DNA of 64,000 nt from Chloroflexota bacterium (GTDB lineage: Bacteria; Chloroflexota; Limnocylindria; Limnocylindrales; CSP1-4), in assembly GCA_027364875.1 (NCBI GenBank), contig DAHXON010000008.1, forward strand, positions 1-64,000, given 5' to 3'. Positions 35,657 to 46,245 of the stretch are shown piece by piece; position 1 is the stretch's first letter; each line of letters starts with the position of its first letter. Under the pieces are notes generated by a model. It saw only the letters and a program-made list of their open reading frames with translations, was not told the origin of the DNA and did no database searches. The position numbers and the translations under genes are program-made.

Positions 35657-37159
35657 GTGAAATCGTTGGGCGCGTTCGAGGTCTGGTTCCTCACCGGCAG
35701 TCAGGATCTGTACGGCGAGGAGACGCTGCGCCAGGTTGCCGTGGATTCCGAGCGGGTCGCCGCCGCGCTCGACGCGGCCGAGGCGATGCCGGTTCGGGTC
35801 GTCTTCAAGCCTGTGGTGAAGTCCGCCGAGAGCATCCTGGCCACGTGCCGCGAGGCCAATTCCGCGGACGCCTGCGTGGGTGTCATCGCCTGGATGCACA
35901 CCTTCTCGCCGGCCAAGATGTGGATAGCCGGTCTCCAGGCACTTGCCAAGCCGCTGCTGCACCTTCACACGCAGTACAACCGCGATCTCCCCTGGGGCGA
36001 GATCGACATGGACTTCATGAACCTCAACCAGTCCGCGCACGGCGACCGTGAATTCGGGTTCATCGAGACCCGGCTGGGCGTGGCACGCAAGACCGTTGTG
36101 GGCCACTGGCAGGACCCGTACGTGGTCGATCGGATCGCCGGCTGGACGCGTGCGGCCTGTGCCCTGCGTGAAGCTCGACACCTGAAGGTTGCCCGCCTGG
36201 GCGACAACATGCGCGACGTCGCCGTGACCGAAGGAGACAAGGTCGAAGCCCAGGTTCGGCTCGGCGCATCGATAAACGGCTACGGAGTAGGGGAGCTGGC
36301 GGCGGCCATCGCGGCCGTGCCGGAGAAGGCCGTCACGGATCTCGTGGAAACCTACCGGGCCGAGTATTCGGTGGAGCCCAAGCTCCTGCCCGGCGGCGAG
36401 TACCACTCGAGCCTGCAGGATGCGGCGCGGATCGAGGCAGGTCTGCGGGCGTTCCTCGACGCCCGTGGAGCGGGCGCCTTCACGGACACCTTCGAGGATC
36501 TCGTCGGGATCCCGCACCTGCCGGGCCTGGCCGTCCAGCGGCTCATGTCCGAGGGCTACGGTTTCGGGGCCGAGGGGGACTGGAAGAGCGCGATCCTGGT
36601 CCGGCTGGTCAAGGTGATGACGGCCGGCCTTCCGGGCGGAACCTCCTTCATGGAGGACTACACGTACCACCTCAACCCGAGCGGGCAAAAGGTGCTTGGC
36701 GCTCACATGCTCGAGGTCTGCCCGAGCATTGCCGATGGCAAGCCGCGCTGCGAGATCCACCCGCTGTCCATTGGCGGCAAACCCGACCCAGTTCGCCTGG
36801 TCTTCGACGCCGGTACCGGTCCGGCCTGGGTGGCCTGCATGGTGGACCTCGGCGATCGCTTCCGGATCCTGGCCAACCAGATCGACCTCGTCGAAGGCGA
36901 GCCGCTCCCGCGCCTGCCCGTCGCCCGGGCCGTCTGGCAGCCCCGGCCGGATCTGCGAACATCGGCCGAAGCCTGGCTGACCGCCGGCGGGGCCCATCAC
37001 ACCGTGCTGACCCGGGCGATCGACGTGGAGGTCATGGCTGACTTCGCCGAGATGGCAAAGCTGGAGTTCGTCCTGATCGACTCGGACACTCGCATGCGCA
37101 CCTTCAAAAACGAGCTACGCTGGAACCAGGCGTATTACCGACTCGCGCGAGGCTTCTAG
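35657..37159 (+). CDS. araA: L-arabinose isomerase
   Basis: The 500-residue enzyme, the same length as E. coli AraA, converts L-arabinose to L-ribulose with Mn2+. Family motifs are [48 protein letters not shown], and metal-site residues in [28 protein letters not shown] and [13 protein letters not shown] 35657 is chosen because it has AAGG a few bases upstream and gives [14 protein letters not shown]; the frame upstream to 35594 lacks these. It is the first catabolic gene after the transporter. A 110-nt gap precedes it. Confidence 0.97.
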   Translation: MKSLGAFEVWFLTGSQDLYGEETLRQVAVDSERVAAALDAAEAMPVRVVFKPVVKSAESILATCREANSADACVGVIAWMHTFSPAKMWIAGLQALAKPLLHLHTQYNRDLPWGEIDMDFMNLNQSAHGDREFGFIETRLGVARKTVVGHWQDPYVVDRIAGWTRAACALREARHLKVARLGDNMRDVAVTEGDKVEAQVRLGASINGYGVGELAAAIAAVPEKAVTDLVETYRAEYSVEPKLLPGGEYHSSLQDAARIEAGLRAFLDARGAGAFTDTFEDLVGIPHLPGLAVQRLMSEGYGFGAEGDWKSAILVRLVKVMTAGLPGGTSFMEDYTYHLNPSGQKVLGAHMLEVCPSIADGKPRCEIHPLSIGGKPDPVRLVFDAGTGPAWVACMVDLGDRFRILANQIDLVEGEPLPRLPVARAVWQPRPDLRTSAEAWLTAGGAHHTVLTRAIDVEVMADFAEMAKLEFVLIDSDTRMRTFKNELRWNQAYYRLARGF

Positions 37160-37193
37160 CCAGGTGAGTCCCGCGCCGGTGCCCGAGGAATCC

Positions 37194-37910
37194 ATGCCGT
37201 CGCAATCGTTGGCCGAGCTTCGCGAGCAGGTGCTCCTGGCCAATCTCGCCCTCGTCAAGTCCGGGCTCGTAACCCTTTCATGGGGCAACGCAAGCGGGGT
37301 GGATCGCGTCGCGGGGGTGATGGTCATCAAGCCGAGCGGCGTGCCATATGACCGCCTTCGCTCGGAGGATCTCGTCGTCGTGTCCATCGAGGACGGCCGC
37401 GTGGTGGCAGGAGACCTGCGGCCGTCCTCAGACACTCCGACCCATCTCCGCCTCTATCGAGCGTTCCCCGAGATCGGAGGGGTCGTTCACACTCATTCTC
37501 GCTGGGCAACCTCATGGGCCCAGGCAGGCCGTTCCATACCTCCCTTCGGCACGACACACGCTGACCATTTCCATGGGGCCGTGCCGGTGACTCGTCCACT
37601 CCTTCGGGATGAAGTCGAAGGCAGCTACGAAGCCGAGACCGGGGAAGTGATCCTGGAAACCATCACTTCCCTCGGCCTCGGTCCGGTCGAGATGCCGGGC
37701 ATACTCGTCGCTTCACATGGTCCTTTCACCTGGGGCCACGACGCGCCCGACGCCGCCGCCAACGCGGTCGCGCTCGAGGCCGTGGCGGCGATGGCCAGCG
37801 AGACGATCAGACTGAACCCGACCGCGAAGCCCGTGCCGGACTATCTGATCGATCGACATTACTTGCGCAAGCATGGGCCGAGCGCTTACTACGGACAGAA
37901 GGATCATTGA
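37194..37910 (+). CDS. araD: L-ribulose-5-phosphate 4-epimerase
   Basis: The 238-residue class II aldolase-family enzyme yields D-xylulose 5-phosphate. Zinc ligands are visible in HTHSRWATSWAQ and in VASHGPFTWG. The phosphate-binding motif LTLSWGNASG / IKPSGVPYDRL is present, and the YYGQ C terminus matches AraD. ATG 37194 follows GAGGA (37184-37188); an upstream GTG at 37164 has no site. Normal length. The order araA-araD-araB differs from araBAD of enterics. Confidence 0.95.
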   Translation: MPSQSLAELREQVLLANLALVKSGLVTLSWGNASGVDRVAGVMVIKPSGVPYDRLRSEDLVVVSIEDGRVVAGDLRPSSDTPTHLRLYRAFPEIGGVVHTHSRWATSWAQAGRSIPPFGTTHADHFHGAVPVTRPLLRDEVEGSYEAETGEVILETITSLGLGPVEMPGILVASHGPFTWGHDAPDAAANAVALEAVAAMASETIRLNPTAKPVPDYLIDRHYLRKHGPSAYYGQKDH

Positions 37911-37982
37911 GGTGCGGCCGCCAGTCCCGCGCGGGAGATCGGCGACGGGCAGGCGCGGTCGGCAGACGCCGAGGAGGATGCG

Positions 37983-39587
37983 GTGAACCAGCAACAGGAC
38001 CGCGCGGCAGAGCTTGTGCGGTCAGGTAACGCCGTTCTCGGAATCGAGTTCGGCTCGACTCGCATCAAGGCCTCCCTCATCGCTCCCGACACGACGCCCC
38101 TGGCTGCCGGCTCTTATGCCTGGGAGAACCAGCTCGAGGACGGCGTCTGGACGTATCACCTGGACGACGTCTGGAAGGGCCTTGCGGACTGCTACGCGTC
38201 GCTCGTGAAGGACGTGCGGGCGCGCTATTCGGTGGAGCTGGCGACCGTTGCGGCCATCGGCTTCAGCGGCATGATGCACGGGTATGTGGCTCTGGACGCG
38301 GATGGGCAGTTGCTGGTGCCGTTCCGGACCTGGCGGAACAACATCACCGGCAGGGCCTGCGGCGAGCTGACCCCGCTCCTCGACTTTGCCGTGCCGCAGC
38401 GCTGGAGCATCGCCCACCTGTATCAGTCGATCCTCGACGAGCAGCCGCACGTGACGCAGATCGCTCACCTCACCACGCTGGCGGGCTATGTCCACTGGAG
38501 ACTGACGGGCGAGCACATGATGGGCATCGGCGAAGCCTCCGGAATGTTCCCCATCGACCCGCTCAGCCGTGACTGGGACGCCGGGCGCATGGCGAAGTTC
38601 GACGCCCTCATCGCCCCGCGCAAGCTCGGTTGGCGGCTCCGGGACATACTCCCCACCGTCCTGCCTGCCGGCCGCCCGGCCGGCAAGCTCACAGCGGAAG
38701 GGGCGAAGCTGCTCGACCCATCCGGCAGGCTCCCGGCGGGAATCCCGCTCTGCCCACCCGAGGGCGACGCGGGCACCGGAATGGTCGCGACCAATGCGGT
38801 TCGGCCGCGCTCGGGCAACGTCTCCGCCGGCACCTCGGTCTTCGCCATGATCGTGCTGGAGAAGAGCCTGTCGCGCGTCCACGAGGAGATCGACATCGTG
38901 GTCACGCCCGACGGGAAGCCCGTGGCCATGGCCCACTCCAACAACGGTTCCTCCGACCTCGACGCCTGGATCGCCCTATTCGGCCAGGTGGCCAGGGCCC
39001 TCGGCGTGGATCCGAGCGTCGACGATCTGTACGGCAAGCTCCTGCCGCTGGCGGCGAAGGCAGACCCGGACGCAGGCGGTCTTCTGGCCATCAACTACAT
39101 CTCCGGCGAGCATCTGACCGGCTTCACCGAGGGTCGGCCGCTCTTCGCGCGGGACCAGAGCGGCAAGTTCACCCTGGAGAACTTCATGCGGGCGATGTAC
39201 TTCGCCTCCCTCTGCGCTTTGCGAACCGGCCTGAACATCCTCACCGTCGAGGAGGGCGTGGTCGTCGAGGAGATCCGCGGCCACGGCGGCTTCTTCAAGG
39301 GCGGCGACACGGGCCAGCGGATGATGGCGGCCGCTCTCAACGTCCCCGTCAGCATCCCGGCCACCGCGGGCGAGGGCGGTGCCTGGGGGATGGCCGTGCT
39401 TGCCGCGTACATGCTTCGCGCCGACGCCGGACAGTCGCTGCCCGACTACCTGGACGGGCTCATCAACGAGAGCATCGGCAGACCCGTCCACCCCGAGCCA
39501 CGGGACGTCGCGGGATTTGCGGAGTTCTTCGCCCGCCACGCCAGGGGACTCGCCATCGAGCGTGAGGCCGTCAAGGCCCTGAGTTGA
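37983..39587 (+). CDS. araB: FGGY-family kinase, probable L-ribulokinase
   Basis: The 534-residue kinase would phosphorylate L-ribulose. The FGGY N-terminal ATPase region reads [19 protein letters not shown], with [15 protein letters not shown]. Later [17 protein letters not shown] and [19 protein letters not shown] lead to a C-terminal [24 protein letters not shown] region. Context (araA and araD just upstream) supports ribulokinase over xylulokinase. It is more similar in feel to the Bacteroides-type ribulokinases than to enteric AraB (566 residues). GTG 37983 follows GAGGAGG. It ends the operon, before a 10-bp hairpin. Confidence 0.88.
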   Translation: MNQQQDRAAELVRSGNAVLGIEFGSTRIKASLIAPDTTPLAAGSYAWENQLEDGVWTYHLDDVWKGLADCYASLVKDVRARYSVELATVAAIGFSGMMHGYVALDADGQLLVPFRTWRNNITGRACGELTPLLDFAVPQRWSIAHLYQSILDEQPHVTQIAHLTTLAGYVHWRLTGEHMMGIGEASGMFPIDPLSRDWDAGRMAKFDALIAPRKLGWRLRDILPTVLPAGRPAGKLTAEGAKLLDPSGRLPAGIPLCPPEGDAGTGMVATNAVRPRSGNVSAGTSVFAMIVLEKSLSRVHEEIDIVVTPDGKPVAMAHSNNGSSDLDAWIALFGQVARALGVDPSVDDLYGKLLPLAAKADPDAGGLLAINYISGEHLTGFTEGRPLFARDQSGKFTLENFMRAMYFASLCALRTGLNILTVEEGVVVEEIRGHGGFFKGGDTGQRMMAAALNVPVSIPATAGEGGAWGMAVLAAYMLRADAGQSLPDYLDGLINESIGRPVHPEPRDVAGFAEFFARHARGLAIEREAVKALS

Positions 39588-39597
39588 GGTAGACTGA

Positions 39598-39623
39598 GCC
39601 GGGAGCCGTCACAGGCTTCCGGC
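39598..39623 (+). terminator. hairpin at the end of the arabinose operon
   Basis: A perfect 10-bp stem GCCGGGAGCC / GGCTTCCGGC (one G-T) with loop GTCACA lies 11 nt after araB. No T tract follows, so it may be a weak, factor-assisted terminator or an mRNA 3'-end stabiliser. Confidence 0.5.
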
Positions 39624-39854
39624 GGTGCTCGTCTCCAACCGCTCCATCGGTCCCCATGACCGTCCCGCGTCGTGTGCTTGTTCGTCCCGATGATGACAGG
39701 CCATCGCGGTCCTCCGGAGCGGGAGATGTGCTCCCTGCCATCCCCTGTCACCAAAAGACAACGTCGCGTTAATCGCACGACGAGGCCGGGGATCCTATCC
39801 TGCCCACTCGCTCAAGTCGCGGAAATCGGGGAGCCGCGACGATCAGGAGAAACC

Positions 39855-40250
39855 ATGCAAGCTCACAAGAACATGATCGCTCTGATTGCCCATGACGGTC
39901 GCAAGGCCGACATGGTCGCTTTTGCCACCTACAACCGCGACCGCCTCGCCACCTTCGATCTGGTCGCGACCGAAACCACCGGGACCCTGCTCATCGAGAA
40001 GGTCGGTCTCGAATGCGAGCGCGTCCGATCCGGACCCCACGGCGGCGACGCCCAGATCGCGGCGATGGTCGCCGAGGGTCGTGTGCGTGCCGTCATCTTT
40101 CTGGTCGATCCGCTGACGTCGCACCCGCACGATCCGGACATCCAGACGGTCATGCGGGTCTGCAACGTTCACAACGTGCCGATCGCGACCAACATCGCCG
40201 GTGCGGACCTGTTCGTTGCCTCGGAGCTGTTCGACGCGGTAGCCGCCTGA
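39855..40250 (+). CDS. mgsA: methylglyoxal synthase
   Basis: The 131-residue enzyme converts dihydroxyacetone phosphate to methylglyoxal and phosphate. Active-site motifs are IALIAHDGRKADMV, ATETTGTLL, GPHGGDAQIAAMV (catalytic Asp), FLVDPLTSHPHDPDIQTVMRVCNVHNVPIATNIAGADLFV. Length matches typical MgsA (~130-150). ATG 39855 is preceded by CAGGAGA. The gene lies after the arabinose operon and may relieve phosphate-sugar stress, but it appears to have its own promoter (TATCCT at ~39795). The 267 nt before it shows nothing else. Confidence 0.95.
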   Translation: MQAHKNMIALIAHDGRKADMVAFATYNRDRLATFDLVATETTGTLLIEKVGLECERVRSGPHGGDAQIAAMVAEGRVRAVIFLVDPLTSHPHDPDIQTVMRVCNVHNVPIATNIAGADLFVASELFDAVAA

Positions 40251-40415
40251 TCGGGCCGCCCCAATCGACCGGTGGGCCGCGGCAACGCGCGGCTCAATCT
40301 CCCCAACTTGAGGGATGAGGTGAGCGTCGGCCCGTTGCTACCATGGCCGGGAATCTCATCCCGAGGGCAGGCTACGCGAGGCTGATCAGGTGGCGCCCGA
40401 CCGCCGGCGGGATCC

Positions 40416-42824
40416 ATGGTCCTGAGCCGACGTCTCTACTTCGCGAGCATCGCGGTCATTGCCCTCAGCATGGCCGGCGGCACGTGGGGATTCCTTTCGT
40501 ACTCCCCAGCTGAGCGAACACCACTCCAGATAGTGTTCGGCGTCGTCGTGCCGCTCGTCATCCTCGTCGTCGTGACTGCGAGCCGCGGGCGCCGCGGCTA
40601 CCTGCTCGTAGCTGCCGTCGGCCTGATCGACCTCGAGTCCGCGCTGCTTGGAACGGGGCCTCTGATCACGCTCCCGTTCGTGATCGCCGTGCCGCTGATA
40701 GCCGTGAGTTTCGGGGCGCGCCTCGTACCTCCCAAGCAGCTGCCGATCGTCTATGCCGCGGCATGGCTCGCCGGCACGGTCGGCTTCGGCCTCGCGGTGG
40801 GTCGAATCCCGACCCAGGGATTCGGACAGACGGCCGCGGGCATGACGGCTTTCATGGTCGTAGACGCGTTTGCACTGGCGGCCCTATGGCATCTCGAAGC
40901 AGCCCGGATGAGTGCTCTCGAAGCTCTTGCGGTTGCCGAGTCCCAGGCTCGTGACCTCATCAAGGGAGTGGAGCTGTTCGGCGTCAATGTCGGCCGCGAT
41001 TCCCGGATCGACTTCATCAACGACTACGCGCTGCGGCTGACGGGCTGGACGCGAGACGAGATCATCGGCAAGGACTGGTGGGACACGTTCGCCACGCCCG
41101 AGAGGAGGGAGCAGGCCCGGGAGAACTTCCGGCACGTGGTGGCGGGCGAGCGCGAGATGGCCCATCGCCGCCAGAGCCCGATCCTCACGCGTTCGGGCGA
41201 GGTCCGGATCATGCGCTGGAGCCACGTGCATCGGCGCGGGCCGGACGGGGCATTCATCGGCCTGGCCAGCCTCGCGGAAGACATCACGGCGATGGAGGCC
41301 GCGGCGGAAGAAAGGCGGCGCAACCAGGAGCTGGTTTCCAACCTGGTCGTGGGCTCTCCGCTCGCGGCCGCGGTCCTGACGCTCGATCGCACCGTCCAGC
41401 TCTGGAACCCGGCGGCCGCGGAGCTGCTCGGCTGGACCGAGGAAGAGGTGCTCGGAAAACCCATCCCGCCGGTCTTCCTGGCTCGAGATCGCTGGACCAT
41501 CGGCCGGCTGTTCGTCCGGGCCGCTCGCGGGGAGCCGCCCGAGCACCGACTCGTTCAGCTGGTGCGCAAGGACGGTCAGACAGTCCTGGCACGGTTCTAC
41601 GTGGGCACGGTCCGGGACCGAGACGATCGGCCCATGGCTGTCTCCGTGCAGGCTCGCGACGTCACCGCAATCCACGCGATGGAAGAGAAGCTTCGCGAAG
41701 CCCAGCAGATGGAGGCGATCGGCCGGCTGGCGGGAGGCGTAGCCCACGACTTCAACAACAGCCTCACCGCGATCGGTGGCTTTGCTTCATTGATCGCCTC
41801 GAGCACAAGCGAGGAGGAGACGCGCGTCGGCGCGGAGACGATCCTGCAGGCTTCACGCCGCGCCGCCGACCTCACCCGGGAGCTGCTCGCGTACTCCCGC
41901 CGCTCGCTTCTCAAGCCGCAGACCATCGACGTCAACGAGCTGCTCGTTTCGGTCAAGCCGGTGGTCGTCAGCCTGCTCGGCCCCGCGGTCTCACTCGTGA
42001 TCGAGGCGGACACGCCTCAGGCTCTCGTACGCGTGGACCCGGGCGGCCTCGAGCGAGCGATCGTGAACCTGGCGACGAACGCGCGGGACGCGATGCCGGA
42101 CGGTGGGATCGTCACTATCTCGACTCGCGCCGAGCTCGCGGACGCCTCGGAGCCCGGGCAGCGATGGATCTGCATCAGCGTCGTCGACGCCGGATCGGGC
42201 ATCCCGGCCGAGGCCCAGTCGAAAGTATTCGACCCGTTCTACACCACCAAGCCGGTAGGCTCGGGCACGGGCCTGGGCCTGGCCATGGTCAAGGGGTTCG
42301 TGATCCAGTCCGGGGGCCAGGTCAGCCTCAGTTCAGAGCCCGGTCGCGGCACGGCGATCGAGATCAGGCTTCCGGAGGCGGTCGCCACCTCCGGAGTCGC
42401 CGCCCAGCCTCAGGTGCTGCCGCCACCCGGCGGGAACGAGACGATCCTTCTGGTCGAGGACGACCCGGCGGTCGCCGCCCTGGGCTTCCGCATCCTCAGT
42501 CTCAACGGCTATCGAGTTCTGCTCGCGGACTCCGCCGGCGCCGCGCTGAGCCTGCTGCGCGGGCATTTCGAGCGGATAGACCTTTTCCTCGTGGACGTCA
42601 TGCTGCCCGACAAGCGCGGCCCGGTGCTCGTCGATTCGGCCCGACCGATCCATCCGGAGGCAGCGGTGCTATATGCCTCCGGCTACTCGGGCGAAGCGAT
42701 GTCTCGAGCTGGTGAGCTACCCCCCGGCATCGACCTGATCGAGAAACCCTACGAGCCGGAGGAGCTGCTGACCCGAGTCAGGTCGATCCTGGACCGGGCG
42801 GAGGAGGATCGGCTGGCGGGGTAG
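40416..42824 (+). CDS. hybrid sensor histidine kinase (PAS-PAS-HisKA-HATPase-REC)
   Basis: In this 802-residue protein, residues 1-165 hold about five membrane helices (LYFASIAVIALSMAGGTWGF; IVFGVVVPLVILVVV...), then two PAS domains (LFGVNVGRDSRIDFINDYALRLTGWTRDEIIGKDWW; LTLDRTVQLWNPAAAELLGWTEEEVLG). The kinase core has the phosphoacceptor in LAGGVAHDFNNSLTAIGGF, then NLATNARDAM, VVDAGSGIP and GSGTGLGLAMVKGF. A C-terminal receiver (ETILLVEDDPAVAAL; phosphoacceptor in LFLVDVMLPDKRG) completes it. No separate response regulator is beside it. The input signal is unknown. Confidence 0.92.
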   Translation: MVLSRRLYFASIAVIALSMAGGTWGFLSYSPAERTPLQIVFGVVVPLVILVVVTASRGRRGYLLVAAVGLIDLESALLGTGPLITLPFVIAVPLIAVSFGARLVPPKQLPIVYAAAWLAGTVGFGLAVGRIPTQGFGQTAAGMTAFMVVDAFALAALWHLEAARMSALEALAVAESQARDLIKGVELFGVNVGRDSRIDFINDYALRLTGWTRDEIIGKDWWDTFATPERREQARENFRHVVAGEREMAHRRQSPILTRSGEVRIMRWSHVHRRGPDGAFIGLASLAEDITAMEAAAEERRRNQELVSNLVVGSPLAAAVLTLDRTVQLWNPAAAELLGWTEEEVLGKPIPPVFLARDRWTIGRLFVRAARGEPPEHRLVQLVRKDGQTVLARFYVGTVRDRDDRPMAVSVQARDVTAIHAMEEKLREAQQMEAIGRLAGGVAHDFNNSLTAIGGFASLIASSTSEEETRVGAETILQASRRAADLTRELLAYSRRSLLKPQTIDVNELLVSVKPVVVSLLGPAVSLVIEADTPQALVRVDPGGLERAIVNLATNARDAMPDGGIVTISTRAELADASEPGQRWICISVVDAGSGIPAEAQSKVFDPFYTTKPVGSGTGLGLAMVKGFVIQSGGQVSLSSEPGRGTAIEIRLPEAVATSGVAAQPQVLPPPGGNETILLVEDDPAVAALGFRILSLNGYRVLLADSAGAALSLLRGHFERIDLFLVDVMLPDKRGPVLVDSARPIHPEAAVLYASGYSGEAMSRAGELPPGIDLIEKPYEPEELLTRVRSILDRAEEDRLAG

Positions 42825-43074
42825 CCCCGGCGGCCGCCATCGGGACGGCATCAACGGGGACGATCGTGCCGGCGGGCTGCGCCACGGCCGGTTCGTTCGG
42901 TCCGACGGGCCCGCCCCGGGGCGTCCGGTCGGCGTCGCTCGAAGGTCCATGCGGCACGGCAGCCGCCCCGGCCGGACGTGTACCATGCGAGAGCCATTCC
43001 ATGGACCCACTCCTGGCATCGGCCTGCGCCGCAAGGGCGAGTGTCGGAATGCCGGGCATTCAGGAGAGAATCGC

Positions 43075-44478
43075 ATGCCCCAGGTTGCCGGCTCCGTCAA
43101 GGAGCTCCTCGCCGCCCTCGACGGCATCGTCCGCGTCGACGGCGACAAGCTCGTCGTGGTCGACGAGAACGCGCTCCGCACTCGCGGCGCCTACGACCTT
43201 GCCTGGACCGCCACGTTCAGCGAGGACGAGGCCACCGTCGAGGCCGCCCGCTGGATCGTCTGGGAAGCCAGCCAGGCCGTCGGAGCCCGTTCGGCCAGCA
43301 TCCAGGAGCTCTACAAGGCACGCTCGCGCGGCGAGTACGAGGGAATGACCGTTCCGGCGATCAACCTTCGCGCCCAGACGTTCGACATGGCCCGCGTCAT
43401 CCTCGAGACGGCCAGGAAGAACGACAGCGCCGCGGTCATCTTCGAGCTCGCCCGGTCCGAGCAGACCTACACCTACCAGCGCGTCTTCGAATACGCCACG
43501 AGCGTTCTCGCGGGCGCCATCGCGGCCGGCTGGAAGGGACCCGTCTTCATCCAGGGCGACCACTACCAGTTCAACGCCAAGAAGTACGCGGCGGACGCGG
43601 AGAAGGTCACCGAAGAGATCCGCAAGGCCTGCCGCGACGCCATCGCCGCCGGGTACCGCAACATCGACATCGACAGCTCCACGCTCGTCGATCTCGGCCC
43701 GGAGACGCTCGACGCCCAGCAGCACCAGAACTACATGCGTGCCGCCGAGTTGACGGCCCTCATCCGCTCCCTCGAGGTCGACGGCGTGACCGTCAGCGTC
43801 GGCGGCGAGATCGGCGAAGTCGGCAAGAAGAACTCCACTCCCGCCGAGCTCAAGGCCTATCTCGACGGCTACCGACGCGAGCTCGATGCACGCGCGAAGG
43901 GCGCGATCGGCCTGTCGAAGGTCTCCGTCCAGACCGGCACCAGCCACGGCGGCACCCCCCTCGCCGATGGCGGCGTCGCCGAAGTCGCCCTCGACTTCAA
44001 CGTCCTGGCCGAGCTCTCCAAGGTAGCTCGCGAGTACGGACTCTCCGGCGCGGTCCAGCACGGCGCCAGCACCCTGCCGGAGGACATGTTCCACAAGTTC
44101 CCGCCCACCGGTTGCGCCGAGATCCATCTCGCCACCGGCTTCCAGAACGCCCTGTACGAGCACCCGGCCTTCCCGGCCGAGCTGCACAAGGCGATCGAGA
44201 CGTGGTGCTTCGAGAACGCCGCCGACGAGCGCAAGCCCGGCCAGACGGACATCCAGTTCGTCTACACCTCGCGCAAGAAGGCCATCGGCCCGTTCAAGCG
44301 CCAGCTCTGGGATCTGCCGACCAAGGATCAGATCCTCGCTTCGCAGGCCGTCAAGATCGACTTCCTCTTCAAGCAGCTCGGCACCCCGGGGAGCCGCGCG
44401 CTCGTCGAGAAGTACGTCAAGCCGGTTGAGTACCACAAGCCCATGCCGGAAGCCCTCAAGGCCGCCGTCGCCAAGTAG
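43075..44478 (+). CDS. class II (metal-dependent) aldolase family protein
   Basis: The 467-residue protein belongs to the class II fructose/tagatose-bisphosphate aldolase superfamily. Metal-ligand regions are FIQGDHYQFNA, SVGGEIGEVGKKN and GLSGAVQHGASTL, with GNIDIDSS-like AGYRNIDIDSSTLV. It is clearly longer than ordinary FbaA (~350), with ~80 extra N-terminal residues (LLAALDGIVRVDGDKLVVVDENALR...) and a C-terminal extension, so the substrate may differ. ATG 43075 has CAGGAGA 8 nt upstream. A good terminator follows. Central glycolysis is one possible role. Confidence 0.85.
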   Translation: MPQVAGSVKELLAALDGIVRVDGDKLVVVDENALRTRGAYDLAWTATFSEDEATVEAARWIVWEASQAVGARSASIQELYKARSRGEYEGMTVPAINLRAQTFDMARVILETARKNDSAAVIFELARSEQTYTYQRVFEYATSVLAGAIAAGWKGPVFIQGDHYQFNAKKYAADAEKVTEEIRKACRDAIAAGYRNIDIDSSTLVDLGPETLDAQQHQNYMRAAELTALIRSLEVDGVTVSVGGEIGEVGKKNSTPAELKAYLDGYRRELDARAKGAIGLSKVSVQTGTSHGGTPLADGGVAEVALDFNVLAELSKVAREYGLSGAVQHGASTLPEDMFHKFPPTGCAEIHLATGFQNALYEHPAFPAELHKAIETWCFENAADERKPGQTDIQFVYTSRKKAIGPFKRQLWDLPTKDQILASQAVKIDFLFKQLGTPGSRALVEKYVKPVEYHKPMPEALKAAVAK

Positions 44479-44500
44479 CTCGTTTCCTGGTAGAAGCACG

Positions 44501-44524
44501 AAGGGCGCCCTCCGGGGCGCCTTT
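44501..44524 (+). terminator. terminator after the aldolase gene
   Basis: Stem AAGGGCGCC / GGCGCCTTT (central 6-bp GGCGCC plus three A/G-T pairs), loop CTCCGG, T3C tail. It stands between the plus-strand aldolase and the minus-strand gene ending at 44538 and may serve both. Confidence 0.7.
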
Positions 44525-44537
44525 CGATTCGGCGCCG

Positions 44538-45746
44538 CTATGGAGCGGTCCCAGACGCTGCCTCCTGAGACTTGAGGGCCGCAACGAGCATCTGAAGGAA
44601 CTGCACGTCGGACCCTGACGGATGGCCGACGCTGGTTCGGACCAGGATCATCACGTTGTCGACGACCAGGCGCCGGTAATCCCAGCTGCCGAACGACCCG
44701 CCTTCGGTCCAGTCGACCGCTGATGGCTGCACTGCCCCGGCCACCCCTGGCTGGAGGGTCGGCAGGGCACGCGTCAGCGCTTCGGACGAAGGCAGGACAG
44801 CGGCGCCCGCGATGGGCGACGCGTATTGAACGCCGGGCGTCATCGGAGGACACATCATCAGACCGTCCGTGGCGGAGGCTCCGCACCCCCATACATCGGA
44901 CGCCGGGGCGCGAAGCCCGCTTGCGGGACTGGCCGCGCGCGTGGCGGCTATCACGTCCGCCACGGTCAGCGGGTGGGGAGCCGTAGCCGCGTCGCCGGTC
45001 CAGAGAACGTCGTCGACGACGATCATGTCGTCGCAGATCGATCTCTGATGACCGCACTCCGTGGCGCGAGGGTCGTGGATGTGGATGCGCATGATGGCCG
45101 GTCCGGTGGCCAGGTTGCCCTGGTAGAAGCGGAACGTGGTCACTCCGCTCTGAGGTGTGGGCGTCGCGCCGGCGTCGGCGCTCACGTAGTTGAACTGGCA
45201 GCCACCCCGTCGGACCCAGGAGTCAGGAGCGCTGGGGTCCGGACCGGGATCGTTCGGGCAGGAGAAGACGCCGACCGGGACGTTCAGCCAGGCGCCCACG
45301 AGGACCGGTGTCGCGTCCTTCGCGGTCGCGCGCATCGCGAGGGCTCTATCCCAGCGAATGACGGGCTGACCGTCCCAGACCTTCGGAATGCCGTCGTCGT
45401 ACCGCAGCGTCGCGTCGGCGGTGGTCGGCGTCGCGGTCGAGAGGCTGGGCGGCACGGTGGCGGTCGGGAGCACGGTCAGGCTCGCGGCGGCGGATTGAGT
45501 CGCTGAAGGCGACGGTCCGGAAACGGCCGCCTCGCGCGCCTGCGCCAGGACCAGCCCTGCCACCACCGCGGCGATCGCCACGACCCCGCCGAGAGGCGCC
45601 CAGAGGGCGCGACCAGCGTGACGGGGTGGCCGTGACCGCCGCGACTTGATCTCAAACGAGGCCGCGTCCGCACTCGCGAGGCTCAGCTCCTCCATGAAGA
45701 CGATCCGAATTCGACCCTCGAGCTTCGACTCGTCTCGTTCAGTCAT
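44538..45746 (-). CDS. membrane-anchored partner of ECF sigma factor
   Basis: The 402-residue protein has a cytoplasmic ~45-residue N terminus (MTERDESKLEGRIRIVFMEELSLASADAASFEIKSRR), one membrane helix (APLGGVVAIAAVVAGLVLA) and an exported domain led by a Ser/Thr/Pro-rich linker. Its start overlaps the sigma factor's stop by 8 nt, the usual layout of an anti-sigma factor. The exported part has several Cys (VFSCP, GGCQFN, TECGHQRSICDD, VWGCG, MMCPP) that may form disulfides. No zinc-binding anti-sigma motif is visible. Function is inferred from position only. Confidence 0.65.
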   Translation of the reverse strand: MTERDESKLEGRIRIVFMEELSLASADAASFEIKSRRSRPPRHAGRALWAPLGGVVAIAAVVAGLVLAQAREAAVSGPSPSATQSAAASLTVLPTATVPPSLSTATPTTADATLRYDDGIPKVWDGQPVIRWDRALAMRATAKDATPVLVGAWLNVPVGVFSCPNDPGPDPSAPDSWVRRGGCQFNYVSADAGATPTPQSGVTTFRFYQGNLATGPAIMRIHIHDPRATECGHQRSICDDMIVVDDVLWTGDAATAPHPLTVADVIAATRAASPASGLRAPASDVWGCGASATDGLMMCPPMTPGVQYASPIAGAAVLPSSEALTRALPTLQPGVAGAVQPSAVDWTEGGSFGSWDYRRLVVDNVMILVRTSVGHPSGSDVQFLQMLVAALKSQEAASGTAP

Positions 45747-46245
45747 CTCCGAGCTCCTCGCGAAGGCGGGCCAATCCTGCCTTCAGGTGTCCCTTCGTGG
45801 TGCTATCGCTGATCCTCATGACCCGGGCGACCTCGCCGACCGGCAGGTCGGCCAGGTAGTGGAGGACGATCGCCGTCCTGGCCCTCGGCGGAAGCTTCGC
45901 CAGGGCAATCCGCAAAGCAAGCGCGTCCGCGCTCGGTCCAGGTCCCGTAAGGATTGCTGGGTCGACGACGCCGAAGTGGATCGCTCGGTTCAACCGGCGA
46001 CGAAGCCGGAACGCCTCGTGGACCTGAATCGTCAGGAGCCACGATCTGGCGGCGGTCCGGTCACGCAGGTCGCAATATCTGCGAGCGGCGATCTCGCACG
46101 TGGTCTGGACGAGGTCGCGAGCGTCCGACTCGTTGCGCATGAGCGCTCGTGCGGATGCCAGGAGCAGTGGGAGATGCTGTTCGAGCGCGACCGCGAGCTC
46201 GACGTCCGCCGAACCGACTTCCGGCCCGCAGGTATCCGTCGGCAT
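45739..46245 (-). CDS. ECF-family RNA polymerase sigma factor
   Basis: This 168-residue sigma factor has region 2 (LARALMRNESDARDLVQTTCEIAARRYCDLRDRTAARSWLLTIQVHEAFRLRRR) and region 4 (ALAKLPPRARTAIVLHYLADLPVGEVARVMRISDSTTKGHLKAGLARLREEL). ATG 46245 gives MPTDTCGPEVG with a nearby GAGG; ATG 46284 is an alternative. It is followed by the overlapping membrane partner and is divergent from the secreted lipoprotein at 46429, which could be its target. Confidence 0.85.
   Translation of the reverse strand: MPTDTCGPEVGSADVELAVALEQHLPLLLASARALMRNESDARDLVQTTCEIAARRYCDLRDRTAARSWLLTIQVHEAFRLRRRLNRAIHFGVVDPAILTGPGPSADALALRIALAKLPPRARTAIVLHYLADLPVGEVARVMRISDSTTKGHLKAGLARLREELGDD

Noticed and set aside
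41078-42715. A 545-codon open frame inside the hybrid histidine kinase
   Set aside because: It is out of frame with intact PAS, HisKA, ATPase and receiver motifs and encodes Gly/Arg-rich sequence.
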